From contig CP053148.1 of assembly GCA_014607495.2 (NCBI GenBank), positions 13,516,001-13,580,000 of the forward strand: DNA of 64,000 nucleotides. Reading direction: 5' to 3'. The stretch is from Carposina sasakii. Its lineage: Eukaryota > Arthropoda > Insecta > Lepidoptera > Carposinidae. The notes beneath the pieces are model-generated. The model did not search any database and was not told the origin of the DNA. It was given only the letters and a program-made list of their open reading frames with translations. Position numbers and translations under genes: made by a program. Shown in pieces: positions 44,050-54,153 of this stretch (positions are counted from its first letter, which is position 1; each line of letters opens with the position of its first letter).

Positions 44050-44488
44050 AAATAAAATAGCTGATGTCAAAGACAAACTTATGGTTTTGAAAACGCAAGC
44101 TTTTCAAAAGACCTCCTATACACTATGTAGGTATTACGCCAGAATATCCAATTCGCTTTGAAATTTACACCAAAAGGTAAGTAACTATGGCGACGTACCA
44201 AACTAAAAGTGTCCTTTATAGCTTTAACTGCAATGTCCGATAAAAATGGCGCGTTTCACCGGCGTAATACAAAAAGACTGTGACTGCAGAGGCAGTGAAA
44301 TGGACTACGAAGCCTGATTGAACGATATATGACACCTAGTAATAGACGAACGTTCGACGATGGATATTGAAGTGTGGCGAAGCATCATGTCATTTTGTAT
44401 ACTACCACAGGTCGATCGGGTTAATCAATCGACAAAGTATAGCAACCCTTACACATAAGTTCTTACGTAATTCTGTAATTGAAGATGA
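44050..44488. other. Stretch without supported gene
   Basis: No feature supported. Confidence 0.35.
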
Positions 44489-44490
44489 CA

Positions 44491-45001
44491 ATAAACTGAC
44501 TTTAAAAAAAAATTAACCGACTTCAAACTTTAACTAAAAAGCGATAAATTACGTAACTAATTTATCTACTTAATACATATTAAATATCTAAAATTATTTA
44601 AATATTTACAAGTTAATACCTAATACTTTAACAAAGTCATCTTTAACTATTTAAATATTTATAATTATCACTTATTTTTTGGAGTCGGTGCCAGCCAAAT
44701 AAATAAATGTAATTAAGAAAACTGACCCACACTAAATAGTAAAACCAAGAATAGGAAATTGCATTACCGCTGCCTACTACACCGTATTATACTTTGCCGT
44801 GTGTGTGGCGTTACCACCGCGCGCGTCCATCAACACAACAGACTACGTTACCTAGGCTGGCACCACTAGGTATTAAGTTGTAAATATTTAAATAATTTGA
44901 GATATTTAATATGTATTAAGTAGATAAATTAGTTATGTTATTTATCGCTTTTTAGTTAAAGTTTGAAGTCGATTAATTATTTTTTTTAAAGTCAGTTTAT
45001 T
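44491..45001. mobile_element. Large inverted repeat, about 130-bp arms
   Basis: Arms 44491-44621 and 44868-45001 match as reverse complements with scattered differences: AATAAACTGACTTTAAAAAA outermost, then AACCGACTTCAAACTTTAAC, TAAAAAGCGATAAATTACG, and on to TTAATACC. The 246-base centre is GC-richer (GTGTGTGTGGCGTTACCACC) with no ORF. The AACCGACTTC word is also an end of the elements at 53212-53460 and perhaps 44516-46180. Confidence 0.78.
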
Positions 45002-45054
45002 TCTCGATTTTTAGTTGTGTTAATGCGTTGTGGACTTAAATAGATGCTAGTTTA

Positions 45055-45398
45055 TACATGGTGATTTTTGGTTGTCAACGTTCCCGAAAACTACGTAATC
45101 TCCTCATCATCACGATCATTTTTCTCCTTGGAAGCATACCTGGGAAGTGTCTGGTTTTCAAAATATTAGGGTCCAAAGTTGAGTAAATAGACTGCGTTTT
45201 TCTGCATGAATGCATATAGACGCGCGTAGCAAGATTTTTCACGAGAAATAATTAATATCTGTCTATGAAAAAACTAGCATAAACACTGGACACTATACAT
45301 TTCGCCGATCAAGTACCTAATAAAAAAATTGTTTCAAAAAAATTTACATCGTTTCTCAGCATTTTTTTTTTTGCATAAACTTACTTTTTGGTGTATAG
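45055..45398. repeat. Dispersed repeat, copy 2 of a 345-bp direct pair
   Basis: Homologue of 39778-40125. Shared words include AATCTCCTCATCATCACGAT, TATTAGGGTCCAAAGTTGAG and GCATAAACTTACTTT. Confidence 0.75.
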
Positions 45399-45502
45399 AG
45401 TACGTACCCTTAGTTAAGGGTGGCAACGAAAAAACATCCTGTATACTTAAGGATTTCATCGTTACCATCTCAGGAGTAGTACCTACCCGTATAAGTATCA
45501 CG

Positions 45503-45907
45503 TTAGCCCTACATATATTTTATATACATATAGTTTCCATAGTTTCCATCGACCAATTGCAGTACTGTCCCCTAAATCCTAACCGTTAAGGAGTTTTGTA
45601 GCTTGACCATCAGCACAGCAGCATCAGATGTTGATTCAAGTATACCTCACAAGCAACAAGTTAGCCCTACATACCACTATATAGTTTCCATCGACCAATT
45701 GCAGTACTATCTCCCAACTCCTAACCGTTAAGGAGTTCTGTAGCTTCATCATCAGCACAGCAGCATCAGATGTTGATTCAAGTAACACGTTAGCCCTACA
45801 TACTACTAAATAGTTTCCATTGACCAATTGCAGTACTGTATCCCAACTCCTAACCGTTAAGGAGTTCTGTAGCTTCATCATCAGCACAGCAGCATTAGAT
45901 GTTGACA
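45503..45907. repeat. Tandem repeat, about 129-158 bp unit, three copies
   Basis: Copies begin at 45503, 45661 and 45790, each with TTAGCCCTACATA, ATAGTTTCCAT.GACCAATTG, CAGTACTGT, CCTAACCGTTAAGGAGTT and CAGCACAGCAGCAT.AGATGT. The second period (129) is a multiple of three, which keeps a minus-strand frame of 99 codons open through two copies (45636-45935). I take that frame as a by-product of the repeat, although an element-coded repeat protein cannot be excluded. Confidence 0.82.
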
Positions 45908-46059
45908 CCCTGAAGCATATACCTGAGTAAAACATGATTACGTAACAAAAGCATCATACGAGTATACAATTTTCGGTGGTTGCCCTAGATTTCTCCTGGA
46001 TCCCATCATCAGATCCTGACCTGGTGAAAATGGGACCACCTCAGAAGTGAACTCTATCC

Positions 46060-46181
46060 AACCAAAAAAAAATTTTTTGAAATCCGTCTATAATTGACGG
46101 AAATATCGGTGAACATACATAAAAAATATATATTATACATACAGACGAATTGAGAACCTACTCCTTTTTTGAAGTCGGTTA
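46060..46181. mobile_element. Right end of an AACCGACTTC...GAAGTCGGTT element
   Basis: ATTGACGGAAATATCGGTGA, ACGAATTGAGAACCTACTCC and TTTTTTGAAGTCGGTT. It matches 53340-53460 base by base in long stretches. The mate end may be the AACCGACTTC at 44516, which would make one 1.67-kb element holding the tandem repeat and the 345-bp repeat. Confidence 0.6.
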
Positions 46182-46189
46182 AAAATAAC

Positions 46190-46840
46190 ATTTCATTTGC
46201 ATATACCATTGCATGACAAAAAACTATTTTTCATATACGCCTGACCAGAGACAACCGTACCTATATTTATAAAGTTGTGATTAAATTTACAGAGTTTATT
46301 ATTCTATTTGAAAATACTGCAGAAATGTAGGTTATACTTGCCAGTGTTAAGTGGTAACTAATGTCAAAAACTGCTTAATCGATTTTATTTTCACCTCTTT
46401 AAGGTTGGTATTGTTCCCGTTTATTCCTAAGAACTAGCTTAACATATTTATGTTATAGCAAATCTTAAAAAACTCAATACAGGTAGGATAAACAAGTAAA
46501 TTCTTTGATTTAGTTTTAGTGTCGCGCTCAGTAGTCGTCAAAGGCGACTAATTGCTAATAATAATATCTGGCCATATTAGTATTAGCAATTAGTCGTCTC
46601 TATACTTCATGCATTAACTTATTTAATCATTTCAAACAAATGACCCATATTAAGACGCTGACATGAGCTAAAGACCTTGAGTAAACGAAAATTTGGCGCC
46701 GCCCATTCTGCTCCCAAGCGCCACACGCTCGTGCGCGGTAGGTATCGCGATCATGGTTTTCTAGTGATGTACTAAGTAAATATTTTAGTTGCATTCTGAT
46801 TACGGTACGGAATTGGTTACATATCCATACTAGATAATGC
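46190..46840. other. Stretch with one short hairpin, no supported gene
   Basis: GGCGACTAATTGCTAAT at about 46552 pairs with ATTAGCAATTAGTCGTC ending at 46598. Otherwise nothing recognised. Confidence 0.4.
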
Positions 46841-46843
46841 TAA

Positions 46844-46945
46844 TCCATACTAATAATGTGAAAGTAACTTTTCACAGTAAAACGACTGAACTTATTTCGA
46901 TAAAACTTGGTATAGTTATAGTATATGGATAGCAAAAGATCACGG
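46844..46945 (+). mobile_element. Helitron-like 5' fragment
   Basis: A|TCCATACTAATAATGTGAA and AGTAACTTTTCACAGTAAAA, then AAACTTGGTATAGTTATAGT: the 5' half of a TC(C/T)NTACTAATA element as at 37355 and 51837. No 3' end. Confidence 0.5.
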
Positions 46946-46949
46946 AAAA

Positions 46950-47630
46950 AGCAAGCTTTGTACATTTTCTTTTTTAACCACTGTTTCTTATATTTTTTAT
47001 GTGCACAGTAAACAATAAGAAAAGTAGCCTACTTATGACTGTAACTTTGGTAATGCTGTGACACGTGAGAACTACGTTATACAGTGTGTGAGTGACAGTC
47101 AGGCAAATACTGAAATGCTGAACAGGTACCATTATGTTGAGTGTTAGACGACAGTGTTTTTACTCGCAGGAAATACATTTTTAATTTTTATTTTAATCGA
47201 TCGGTCCAATGACTCGCTAAATGAGCTTATCGGTTATTGTGTGATACTACGCTGTTTTTGGATCACTTGTGACTCTCCATTAGGGTTGATCAGTTATTTG
47301 AAATTTTTTAAACAGTACTTTAAAAAAAACATGTCGAGGGATAATAGGCTATTTGGGATAAGCGCCACTTTGGCCGATATTGAGTTATATATCGAGGGGT
47401 GAAAGGCTATTTGACTGATGCCATAAGAAGTTCTTATGGTTCTTTTAAAAATAAAAGTAATAAATGTAAGTTAATTAAAAACTATGCAAAATAATATTTT
47501 CAGAGTTGTTTTATAAAATTGATTAATAATGATGGCTTAAACGCCAACTTCAAGAAAATGTTTGAAAAATGTAGATCTTACACCAAATATTTATAATACT
47601 AGAGGGTGCTTAAGTTAATTAACCTGTATC
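46950..47630. other. Stretch without supported gene
   Basis: The frame at 47154-47402 has no domain. Confidence 0.35.
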
Positions 47631-47632
47631 TT

Positions 47633-47999
47633 AAAAATCCAAAAACCCAACTGCTTAAAAAAGAACCAAATAATGTAGGTACATAATAAAAAAACTGAAA
47701 AGAAAAAAAGAAGTACTTAGATGTCCGGTGGTCTAGAATTCTATAATATTATTATGGAATGAAATAGTATTCATTAGAAGTAGAAGAACATGAAATATTA
47801 TCTAATGATCATAACATAACAACTGAACAGTCGGGATCCATTATCCGACAGTCAAGCTAATATTTTATTGGATCGTGGCTGTTCAGTTGTTATATTACGA
47901 TCATTAGAAAATATTTTATGTTCTTCAACTACTTCACTCGTTTAAATAATATGTACATTATTTGGTTCTTTTTTAAGCAGTCGGGTTTTTGAATTTTTT
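47633..47999. mobile_element. Two-tier inverted repeat element
   Basis: The outer arms (CCCAACTGCTTAAAAAAGAA and CCAAATAATGTA...; mate at 47950-47999) and the inner arms (about 47776-47835 and 47878-47935, with GAACATGAAATATT and ATAACAACTGAACAG) are both reverse complements. The centre holds ATCCATTATCCGACAGTC. Length about 367, no ORF. A fold-back or TIR element. Confidence 0.72.
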
Positions 48000-48670
48000 A
48001 AATTATGTTTTTTTTATTTTATTCTTTTTTATTATGAGTACCTAGCTACTAATAGGTACGCTTCAAGAAACATACTCAACAGCAAGAAGTTTTCGTCTTG
48101 CTGCTGTCTAAAAACTTATATGCGAGAATGGTTGCAATCGATATAGATCCTAAACGGTTGGTAGAATCGAAAAATGTTGAGAGAAACCTAAAAAATATTT
48201 TTAAATACCTATTCAACGATACCCCACTCGATATAGTTTGTCGACTTTATTTTTTTTCATTTTCACAAAATGGCGTCAAGTAGTCGCCATATTAGATTTT
48301 CACTAACGACATGTATTTAGTGACACTCGCCGGACTAAGAGGAATCGATTGACGTATGAATCATAAAAATCGGCCGAGGCGTTTGGTCTGTGTTGTACTT
48401 CAAAGGATCATACATACATACATAGACTGTTATAGACAATACCACTCCTTTGCGTCGCGCAGTCGGGTAAAAAGAGACTGTTGACTCACTTAGCCGCAAT
48501 TTATTCTTGATATGCGATGGCGGTTGTCGCATTTAGCTTGCTGCTAATTTACCTATACGAAGTCATTTGAATAATTATTCTCTATATTAATACCCTAAAT
48601 AAAACTGTTTGTGTAATTTTGCAATAAGCGAAATTTATATTCTAAATTAAGGATAATAATAAATTTATTA
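48000..48670. other. Stretch without supported gene
   Basis: CGCAGTCGGGTAAAAAGAG at 48457-48475 recurs at 23985-24003. Nothing else recognised. Confidence 0.4.
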
Positions 48671-48673
48671 TTA

Positions 48674-49001
48674 ATAGCGGACGCCAGCGATTCCGTCCGC
48701 GTGGACTACAGAAAAAACAAAATGTCGAAATTATCCGGGATAATATTTTCCCGGGATAAAAAGTAGCCTATATGTTAAGTGCGACCTGTCACAAGATATT
48801 CCTGAAAACTGCATCGAAATCGGTTCAGCCGTTTCTGATATTAGCGTGCACAAACGCACAGACAAACCGACAAACAGACAAAAGTTCAAAAAATCATTGT
48901 TTTGGGTACTATTACGTTGATAAAGGTATTCCATAATATTTTTTCTTATATATCTTCCATGTACAGACAGCGATCCGTTACATTTTTATTATATGTATAG
49001 A
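48674..49001 (-). mobile_element. Helitron-like element, full length
   Basis: Minus strand: A|TCTATACATATAATAAAAAT at 49001, TGTACATGGAAGATATATAA, TTATCAACGTAATAG, GCACGCTAATATCAGAAACG, ACATATAGGCTACTTTTTAT, CCACGCGGACGGAATCGC, ending GTCCGCTAT|T (CTAT in place of CTAG). Confidence 0.78.
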
Positions 49002-49004
49002 TAT

Positions 49005-49955
49005 ACAAAATACATAATTTAGTGTAATTAAATATTAATTTTCATATTTAGTTGTAAATAATATTATTATTTTTCAAATCAATTTTATAGTTTTTATTTA
49101 TTTGGATATTTATTTGGATTTTATTTATTTGTGCCATTATGGCACGGATTTCATTGTCCTATCCCGTTGTGACAATTTTTATGTCAATTCACATTACAGC
49201 TCAAGTGCGGTAAGCTCGCGGTAAGTAATGGTAAGTAAGTATGAAAATTCATTATTGCACAGTTGTAAACGTCATCAATATAGATTTACTACAAAAAAAA
49301 TACCCCTAGGGAGTGATCTGTGTACATGACCCATGTATCATCATATTTAGATTTTACGATATACATGTAAACGAAAAATGCTTAAGTAAAGGATAATATA
49401 CTGACGACACTAAAACACTGTGAAGCCTATGATCGACATGACCGGCTATTCGTCCTTTTTACAATCTATTATGGACTATTCAGTCCATCTTGGTCACCTT
49501 TTTATCTTACTAAATCACTTGTAATACAGCTAAAACAAACAGAGCGTTACCAAACAAAACCTGACCAATAACCGAGGTAGGTACATATGACAGCCTACGG
49601 CCAATGCATGGTTTTGGAGCCTCAACGTACTCGTACATATCTGCGTACAATTCCTACCTTCTTTTGTCATGTAAATCTTGACCTATTTAGAGTATTAACG
49701 GAATCGTGCCTTTGTAATCCTTCAATATCGGAGCCCCTTTGACACGGTTTGAATACAATTCAGTGACTCTTTCGTCACAATCTTCATCAAATAACGAGTT
49801 TGCAGATGGCACGAAAATTGACACCTGAGATGCCAATGAGGGCTTATCAAATTGAGTACACAACTACTAGTAGCTATTATGGTGATCATTATGGATAGTC
49901 ACTACTTGTCTATCACTATATTTACATAATTACCAATTAATATACAATATTAATA
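49005..49955. other. Stretch without supported gene
   Basis: GAAAATTCATTATTGCACAG and TTGTAAACGTCATCAAT (49242-49275) also occur at 13967-14000, which shows a short dispersed repeat of unknown class. No gene supported. Confidence 0.4.
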
Positions 49956-49959
49956 AGAA

Positions 49960-50047
49960 AATGAAAAAAAAATTCAACGGAGTGAGATCTGTACTCACGA
50001 CCACTCGCAAACTGTGCTTACGCTCTAACCAACTGAGCTATCGGGTC
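49960..50047 (-). mobile_element. tRNA-derived SINE head
   Basis: On the minus strand GACCCGATAGCTCAGTTGGT and TAGAGCG form a proper tRNA D-arm and A box. The anticodon-arm region and a decayed B box (GTCGTGAGTACAGATC) follow, and the copy ends in a T/A-rich run. The T-arm does not fold well, so this is a SINE or tRNA pseudogene and not an active tRNA. Confidence 0.75.
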
Positions 50048-50049
50048 AA

Positions 50050-50422
50050 TTAACACGGATGTCGAATTTTACCATCTCTTTTAAATTACATCTTTGGCAA
50101 CGTTATTTTTTCATCCCGATAGCTATACACTAGCCAAATTTTGGCAAACAAAGCTGAATCCCTCAGCACAATGTTTAATGATGAAACGATCAACCATATC
50201 CTAGCGGATTAAATAACGAAACGACCCCCAAATAATTAACTCGGCATTGGGCATACTAGGCAAATAGTACAAGATATGACAGAATAGATTAATACATATC
50301 TTTTGTCTCCTCTCTCCCTTCAGTCGCCACCTTAAGGGGATGAATTTCGAAAAATCCAACGCTTATTTCAAATCAATGAAGCTTGCAATAAGGAATATAA
50401 ATTATGATATGTTACATTGTAA
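50050..50422. other. Stretch without supported gene
   Basis: Nothing recognised before the TIR element. Confidence 0.35.
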
Positions 50423-50458
50423 CGATTTATTCCCTTTGCGTCGATTTTCTTTACGTCG

Positions 50459-50606
50459 AGTCTGAGTGCCTATTGTTCTTTGGTATATGTTGTTAACTTA
50501 GAGGATCTTTTGTTCCTATTCCCTTTACGTCAAGTCTGAGTGCCTATTGTTCTTTGGTACATGTTGTTAACTTAGAGGATCTTTTGTTCCTATTCCCTTT
50601 ACGCCG
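50459..50606. repeat. 74-bp tandem repeat, two copies
   Basis: AGTCTGAGTGCCTATTGTTC starts copies at 50459 and 50533; a third start at 50607 diverges at once. Both copies hold TTAACTTAGAGGATCTTTTG and CCTATTCCCTTTACG. The repeat overlaps the left TIR. Confidence 0.85.
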
Positions 50607-50661
50607 AGTGTTATCTTGTAGGTACAGTCAAAAACAGAAATGAAAAGCACTTTTAATATTA

Positions 50662-51076
50662 CAGTGCAACCTCAATATAACGAATCGGAAGGGAACAAGT
50701 AAAAATTCGTTATATCAAGTAATTCCTTGAACTGGGGTTTGTTATGTTGTGGTTAGGTGGGCTAAAATTCGTTATAAAGAGGTAAAAGCATGTCTAAACC
50801 TGTGGCAACATGAATCAGATTCTATAAAATTAAGGCTCATAAATTGATGGGAACTTTATATAAAGGTTTTGGTTGACAAATTTCGTTAATTAGAAATATT
50901 CATGCTTTTTCTTGGTAGTCGACAATTCGTTATAAAGAGGTTGTTCACAAAAAAATGTTCGCAATGTTAAGGTATATTTTTCATTGACTCTTATGGACAA
51001 TTCAAGAGGGTAAACGAAAAATTTGTTAAATCGAGGAAGTCGTTATATTGAGATACGTCATATTAAGGTTGCACTG
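50662..51076. mobile_element. MITE with CAGTGCAACCT ends, TA-flanked
   Basis: CAGTGCAACCTCAATATAAC (left) and the complement of TATTAAGGTTGCACTG (right) are imperfect terminal repeats. TA lies on both sides (50660-50661, 51077-51078). The inside has several ATTCGTTATA(A/T)A(G/T) units. TA duplication suggests the Tc1/mariner/pogo group. No ORF. Confidence 0.8.
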
Positions 51077-51530
51077 TATAAAGTTTATTTAATCATAAAA
51101 CAGACTCAACTACGAAAAATATATTTTTAAATCTTGTAAATATAACAGCCTCAATCTTAAAAATACATTACTTTCATTTAGTAGGTACTCGTATATCATC
51201 ACTCGTAACAAAACTTATTTTTTAACAAAATGTTTTAGAACTAATCAATGTTAATTAGTTTTAAGGGCGTTTATTACCCTTTGACTGATTATGCTTAGCT
51301 AAATGTCAATTTTTATAAATTTGTGAGTATAAGAGAGAAAGGGATATATGCTTAAGTGCGGCGGCATTTTAAAATTACCTGAGTTTCAAATTTTAGGGTT
51401 GTACCTACCTATGTAAATACTTAAGCAAAAATCTGGAAAATTAATTTAACTGAGGCTTGTGAGCTGTGCTTGAGGTTTAAAAACCTAAGTTATACTAATA
51501 TATTTAGTGCATGAAACCATATTATTATAT

Positions 51531-51744
51531 GAGGTCATCATCTTCCTGCCCTCATTCCATTATTTATGGGGTCGGCTTGCTTTTTTCGAAACTTTCATTG
51601 CCTGACACCAATCCTCTTCGCGTATAGCTAAGTGTCAATTTTTAGAAAATCCGTACATTAAATACATTCAGAGGCCTGTGACTGGGATCGAACCCACGCT
51701 TTCCGAATGAAAGGCGCACGTCTTAACCACTAGGCTATCACCGC
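51531..51744 (-). mobile_element. tRNA-derived SINE
   Basis: On the minus strand: GCGGTGATAGCCTAGTGGTT (A box TAGCCTAGTGG), AAGACGTGCGCCTTTC, B box GGTTCGATCCC (complement at 51684-51694), then a body with TACGGATTTTCTAAAAATTG and GAGGGCAGGAAGATGATGAC. Boxes and spacing fit a pol III promoter. This is not an intact tRNA. Confidence 0.85.
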
Positions 51745-51836
51745 TTTATTTGTTATTATATCGGGTGATCTAAAATTATGAAACATATTTGGAACAGGAG
51801 AGAATGAAATACGTTTGATTTATGGTTGTATGAAGA

Positions 51837-52068
51837 TCCTACTAATATTATAAACGCGAAAGTTTGTGAGTATGGATGGATGGAGAGCTGAATGGATGGA
51901 TGGATGTTTGTTACTCATTTACGTTAAAAACGGCTGTTCACGTAATAAAATTTGGTATGGAGTTTGCTGACTCCCTGGATTAACACATAGGCTACTTTTT
52001 ATCCCGGATAATTTCGATATTTTGTTTTTTCTGCAGTCCACGCGGACGGAGTCGCCGGCGTCCACTAG
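51837..52068 (+). mobile_element. Helitron-like element, A|TC...CTAG|T
   Basis: Starts A|TCCTACTAATATTATAAA, has CGCGAAAGTTTGTGAGTATG and a GGAT/GGATGGAT run, CACATAGGCTACTTTTTATC, CCGGATAATTTCGATATTTT, GCAGTCCACGCGGACGGAGT and ends GGCGTCCACTAG|T. The 5' half differs from 42230-42575 while the 3' half is shared. Confidence 0.82.
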
Positions 52069-52290
52069 TTTCTAAATAATTTACAAATGCTTGTCATTTC
52101 TGTTCTTGGAAATAGTAGATAGTATAAAACCACAACAGTAGCAAGAACAATAGGCACTCAGACTCGACGTAAAGAGAATCGACGTAAAGGGAATAAATCA
52201 AGAAAATCAATCCACTCAATGTATTTCACCAAAATGACTTTTATACAGTAAACTGAATTTGAATGTAATTTAAGTGAGGTAATTTTATTA

Positions 52291-52496
52291 TCTATACTAA
52301 TATTATAAAGCTGAAGAGTTTGTTTGTTTGTTTGTTTGAACGCGCTAATCTCAGGAACTACTGGTCTGATTTGAAAAATTATTTCAGTGTTAGATAGCCC
52401 ATTTACCAAGGAAGGCTACAGTCTATACAACAACCTGCCCGGCTTCGCACGGGTACAACGCCCCCTCACGCGGACGAAGTCGTGGGCGGCTGCTAG
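52291..52496 (+). mobile_element. Helitron-like element, A|TC...CTAG|T
   Basis: Starts A|TCTATACTAATATTATAAA, then GCTGAAGAGTTTG(TTTG)n, AACGCGCTAATCTCAGGAAC, TAGATAGCCCATTTACCAAG, GGCTTCGCACGGGTACAACG, CGCGGACGAAGTCGTGGGCG and ends GCTGCTAG|T. This subfamily is very common in Lepidoptera as far as I know. Confidence 0.82.
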
Positions 52497-52499
52497 TTG

Positions 52500-53185
52500 T
52501 TAATAACCGGGTCGAATAGGGTCTGCGAATAACCAGTTAATTTAGATTTTACATCTGAAAGAAACTTTATAAGGTAATTTCGACATTATAATCGATCATG
52601 TACCTAATATTATTGTAAGAGTCGACCTCAGACGATGAGCTAGCAGCCATGTGTATAAAGTATGTACCTATATGTAATGTAATAATATTTCCCTTCTGTT
52701 GCCCGAAGTGGGAGAGAAATGACAGTAGGTTGTTTTCTTTGAAATTGAGTTAATTTTCCATGGGCCAGCATGACTGAAGCTTAAGTCAACGAATAAACTA
52801 TATGGGTGAAAGACTTAAGAGAACACTACATGCCTATCATATAAAGCGAAGTACCATTTAATATAATGCCATTTTCTACAAACGAGTGTTAGATTATCCA
52901 GATCACACCCATCTGGAACAGGCTTACGCTGAGCGCTGTTTACGATATAGAAAAGCAATTTATGTCATACCGGTTCCTCTCATGAATAGACATCTAATAT
53001 TATAGGTACCCTGCAGGCACATAATCAATATAAAAATGTAGTTAGATACACTATTAGAAATAGGTATCAATATCTGTTCAAAGAACCGGGAGAATACAGG
53101 TAAGATACATAGGTACACTATTTTATACTAGCGCTAGGGAAACTAAGTTACTTTTTCATATGTAGAGAACCTACAGAGATAAGCT
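52500..53185. other. Stretch without supported gene
   Basis: CAGACGATGAGCTAGCAGCC at 52630-52649 is shared with 29711. Nothing else recognised. Confidence 0.4.
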
Positions 53186-53188
53186 TTT

Positions 53189-53303
53189 AATTAACTTTTA
53201 AAAAAAAATAAAACCGACTTCAAATGCGTGAACATTTTTTAATTTTTAGTTTTTTTTGTGTTCACGCATTTGAAGTCGGTTTTATTTTTTTTTAAAGTTA
53301 ATT
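53189..53303. repeat. Inverted repeat with TTCAAATGCGTGAACA arms
   Basis: AATTAACTTTTAAAAAAAAA, TAAAACCGACTTCAAATGCG and TGAACA, with the mate ending at 53303; the loop is about 20 bases. It forms the left end of the following element. Confidence 0.75.
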
Positions 53304-53460
53304 ATTTATTATTAAATTTAAATGGGACCACCCTTGAGGTATTACCTATACGCCGAAAAAAGATTTGTTCAAATCGGTTCATAATTGGCGGAGTTATCGC
53401 GTAACAAACATAGAAAAACATACGGGTCGAATTGAGAACCTCCTTTTTTTGAAGTCGGTT
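53212..53460. mobile_element. AACCGACTTC...GAAGTCGGTT element
   Basis: AACCGACTTC at 53212-53221 and GAAGTCGGTT at 53451-53460 are mirror ends. The inside right half (AATGGGACCACC, CATAATTGGCGGAGTTATCG, GAATTGAGAACCTCC) matches 46020-46180. No ORF. A non-autonomous element of unknown superfamily. Confidence 0.7.
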
Positions 53461-53464
53461 GAAA

Positions 53465-54150
53465 ATATAGGTTATCTACTACAACGCGATACCCACACAC
53501 GTGCTAATATCACAAGTAGGTGTGCGTATTTCCTCTGTTTGCTTAAAGTATCAAGACACTTCGCGTAAATACCGCCTCTGCCAAATCTATGCTGGAGTAC
53601 GTTTCATAGGCCCGTTCCCGCGGAAAATCTCGGAACTAACATTTGTACTAGTAGCTCGAAGTATTACGTAGACAAACGCTGAACAACTAGCGCCACGGGT
53701 AAAGGAACTGTTTCGTGAAACGCACTCTAGTGAACTTTACGTTTGGCACTCGAAAGTAGTCTGCGTGTCGTGCTAGGGTAAAAATATGCGGCGTCAGGAG
53801 CGAGTCACAGTTCTAGACTGTACGACCTGGCCCGAGTCCAGGGCATACGCAAATGCATAATTTCATCGATACGAAAAGACAATAGACATGTTTAATAAGT
53901 ACCCGCTAAAAATTTCTTCACTGTCTACGAAATCTGTTCATTTCGTTGGACTTCTTTTATTACGGACACTTCGGTTATCTTGTAAGATATAGGTAGCTTA
54001 CTTAGAACTCTTGTTGGCAATAATAACCCTGTATTTATCTCGGGATCATTTCTAATAATATACCGCTGAACGCTTAATTAATTTATCCCAGTGTAATATA
54101 AATTGTACATACCTTAAAACGGCGTTACATTCGTTAAATACTTTAACCCT
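53465..54150. other. Stretch without supported gene
   Basis: Slightly GC-richer around 53620-53830. No coding region supported. Confidence 0.4.
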
Positions 54151-54153
54151 TTA

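Larger units (their letters stand above)
50424..52199. mobile_element. DNA transposon remnant with 56-bp TIRs, invaded by other elements
   Basis: The terminal repeats 50425-50480 and 52143-52198 are reverse complements with two mismatches over 56 bases (core TTTACGTCGAGTCTGAGTGC). The left TIR is followed by a 74-bp tandem repeat (50459-50606). Inside lie a TA-flanked MITE (50662-51076), a SINE (51531-51744, minus) and a Helitron-like element (51837-52068). The element's own non-nested DNA is only about 900 bases and shows no transposase. A clear flanking duplication was not seen. Confidence 0.8.

Noticed and set aside
49974..50047. Functional tRNA gene on the minus strand
   Set aside because: Good D-arm but decayed T-arm and B box, and an A/T-rich tail; better explained as a SINE.
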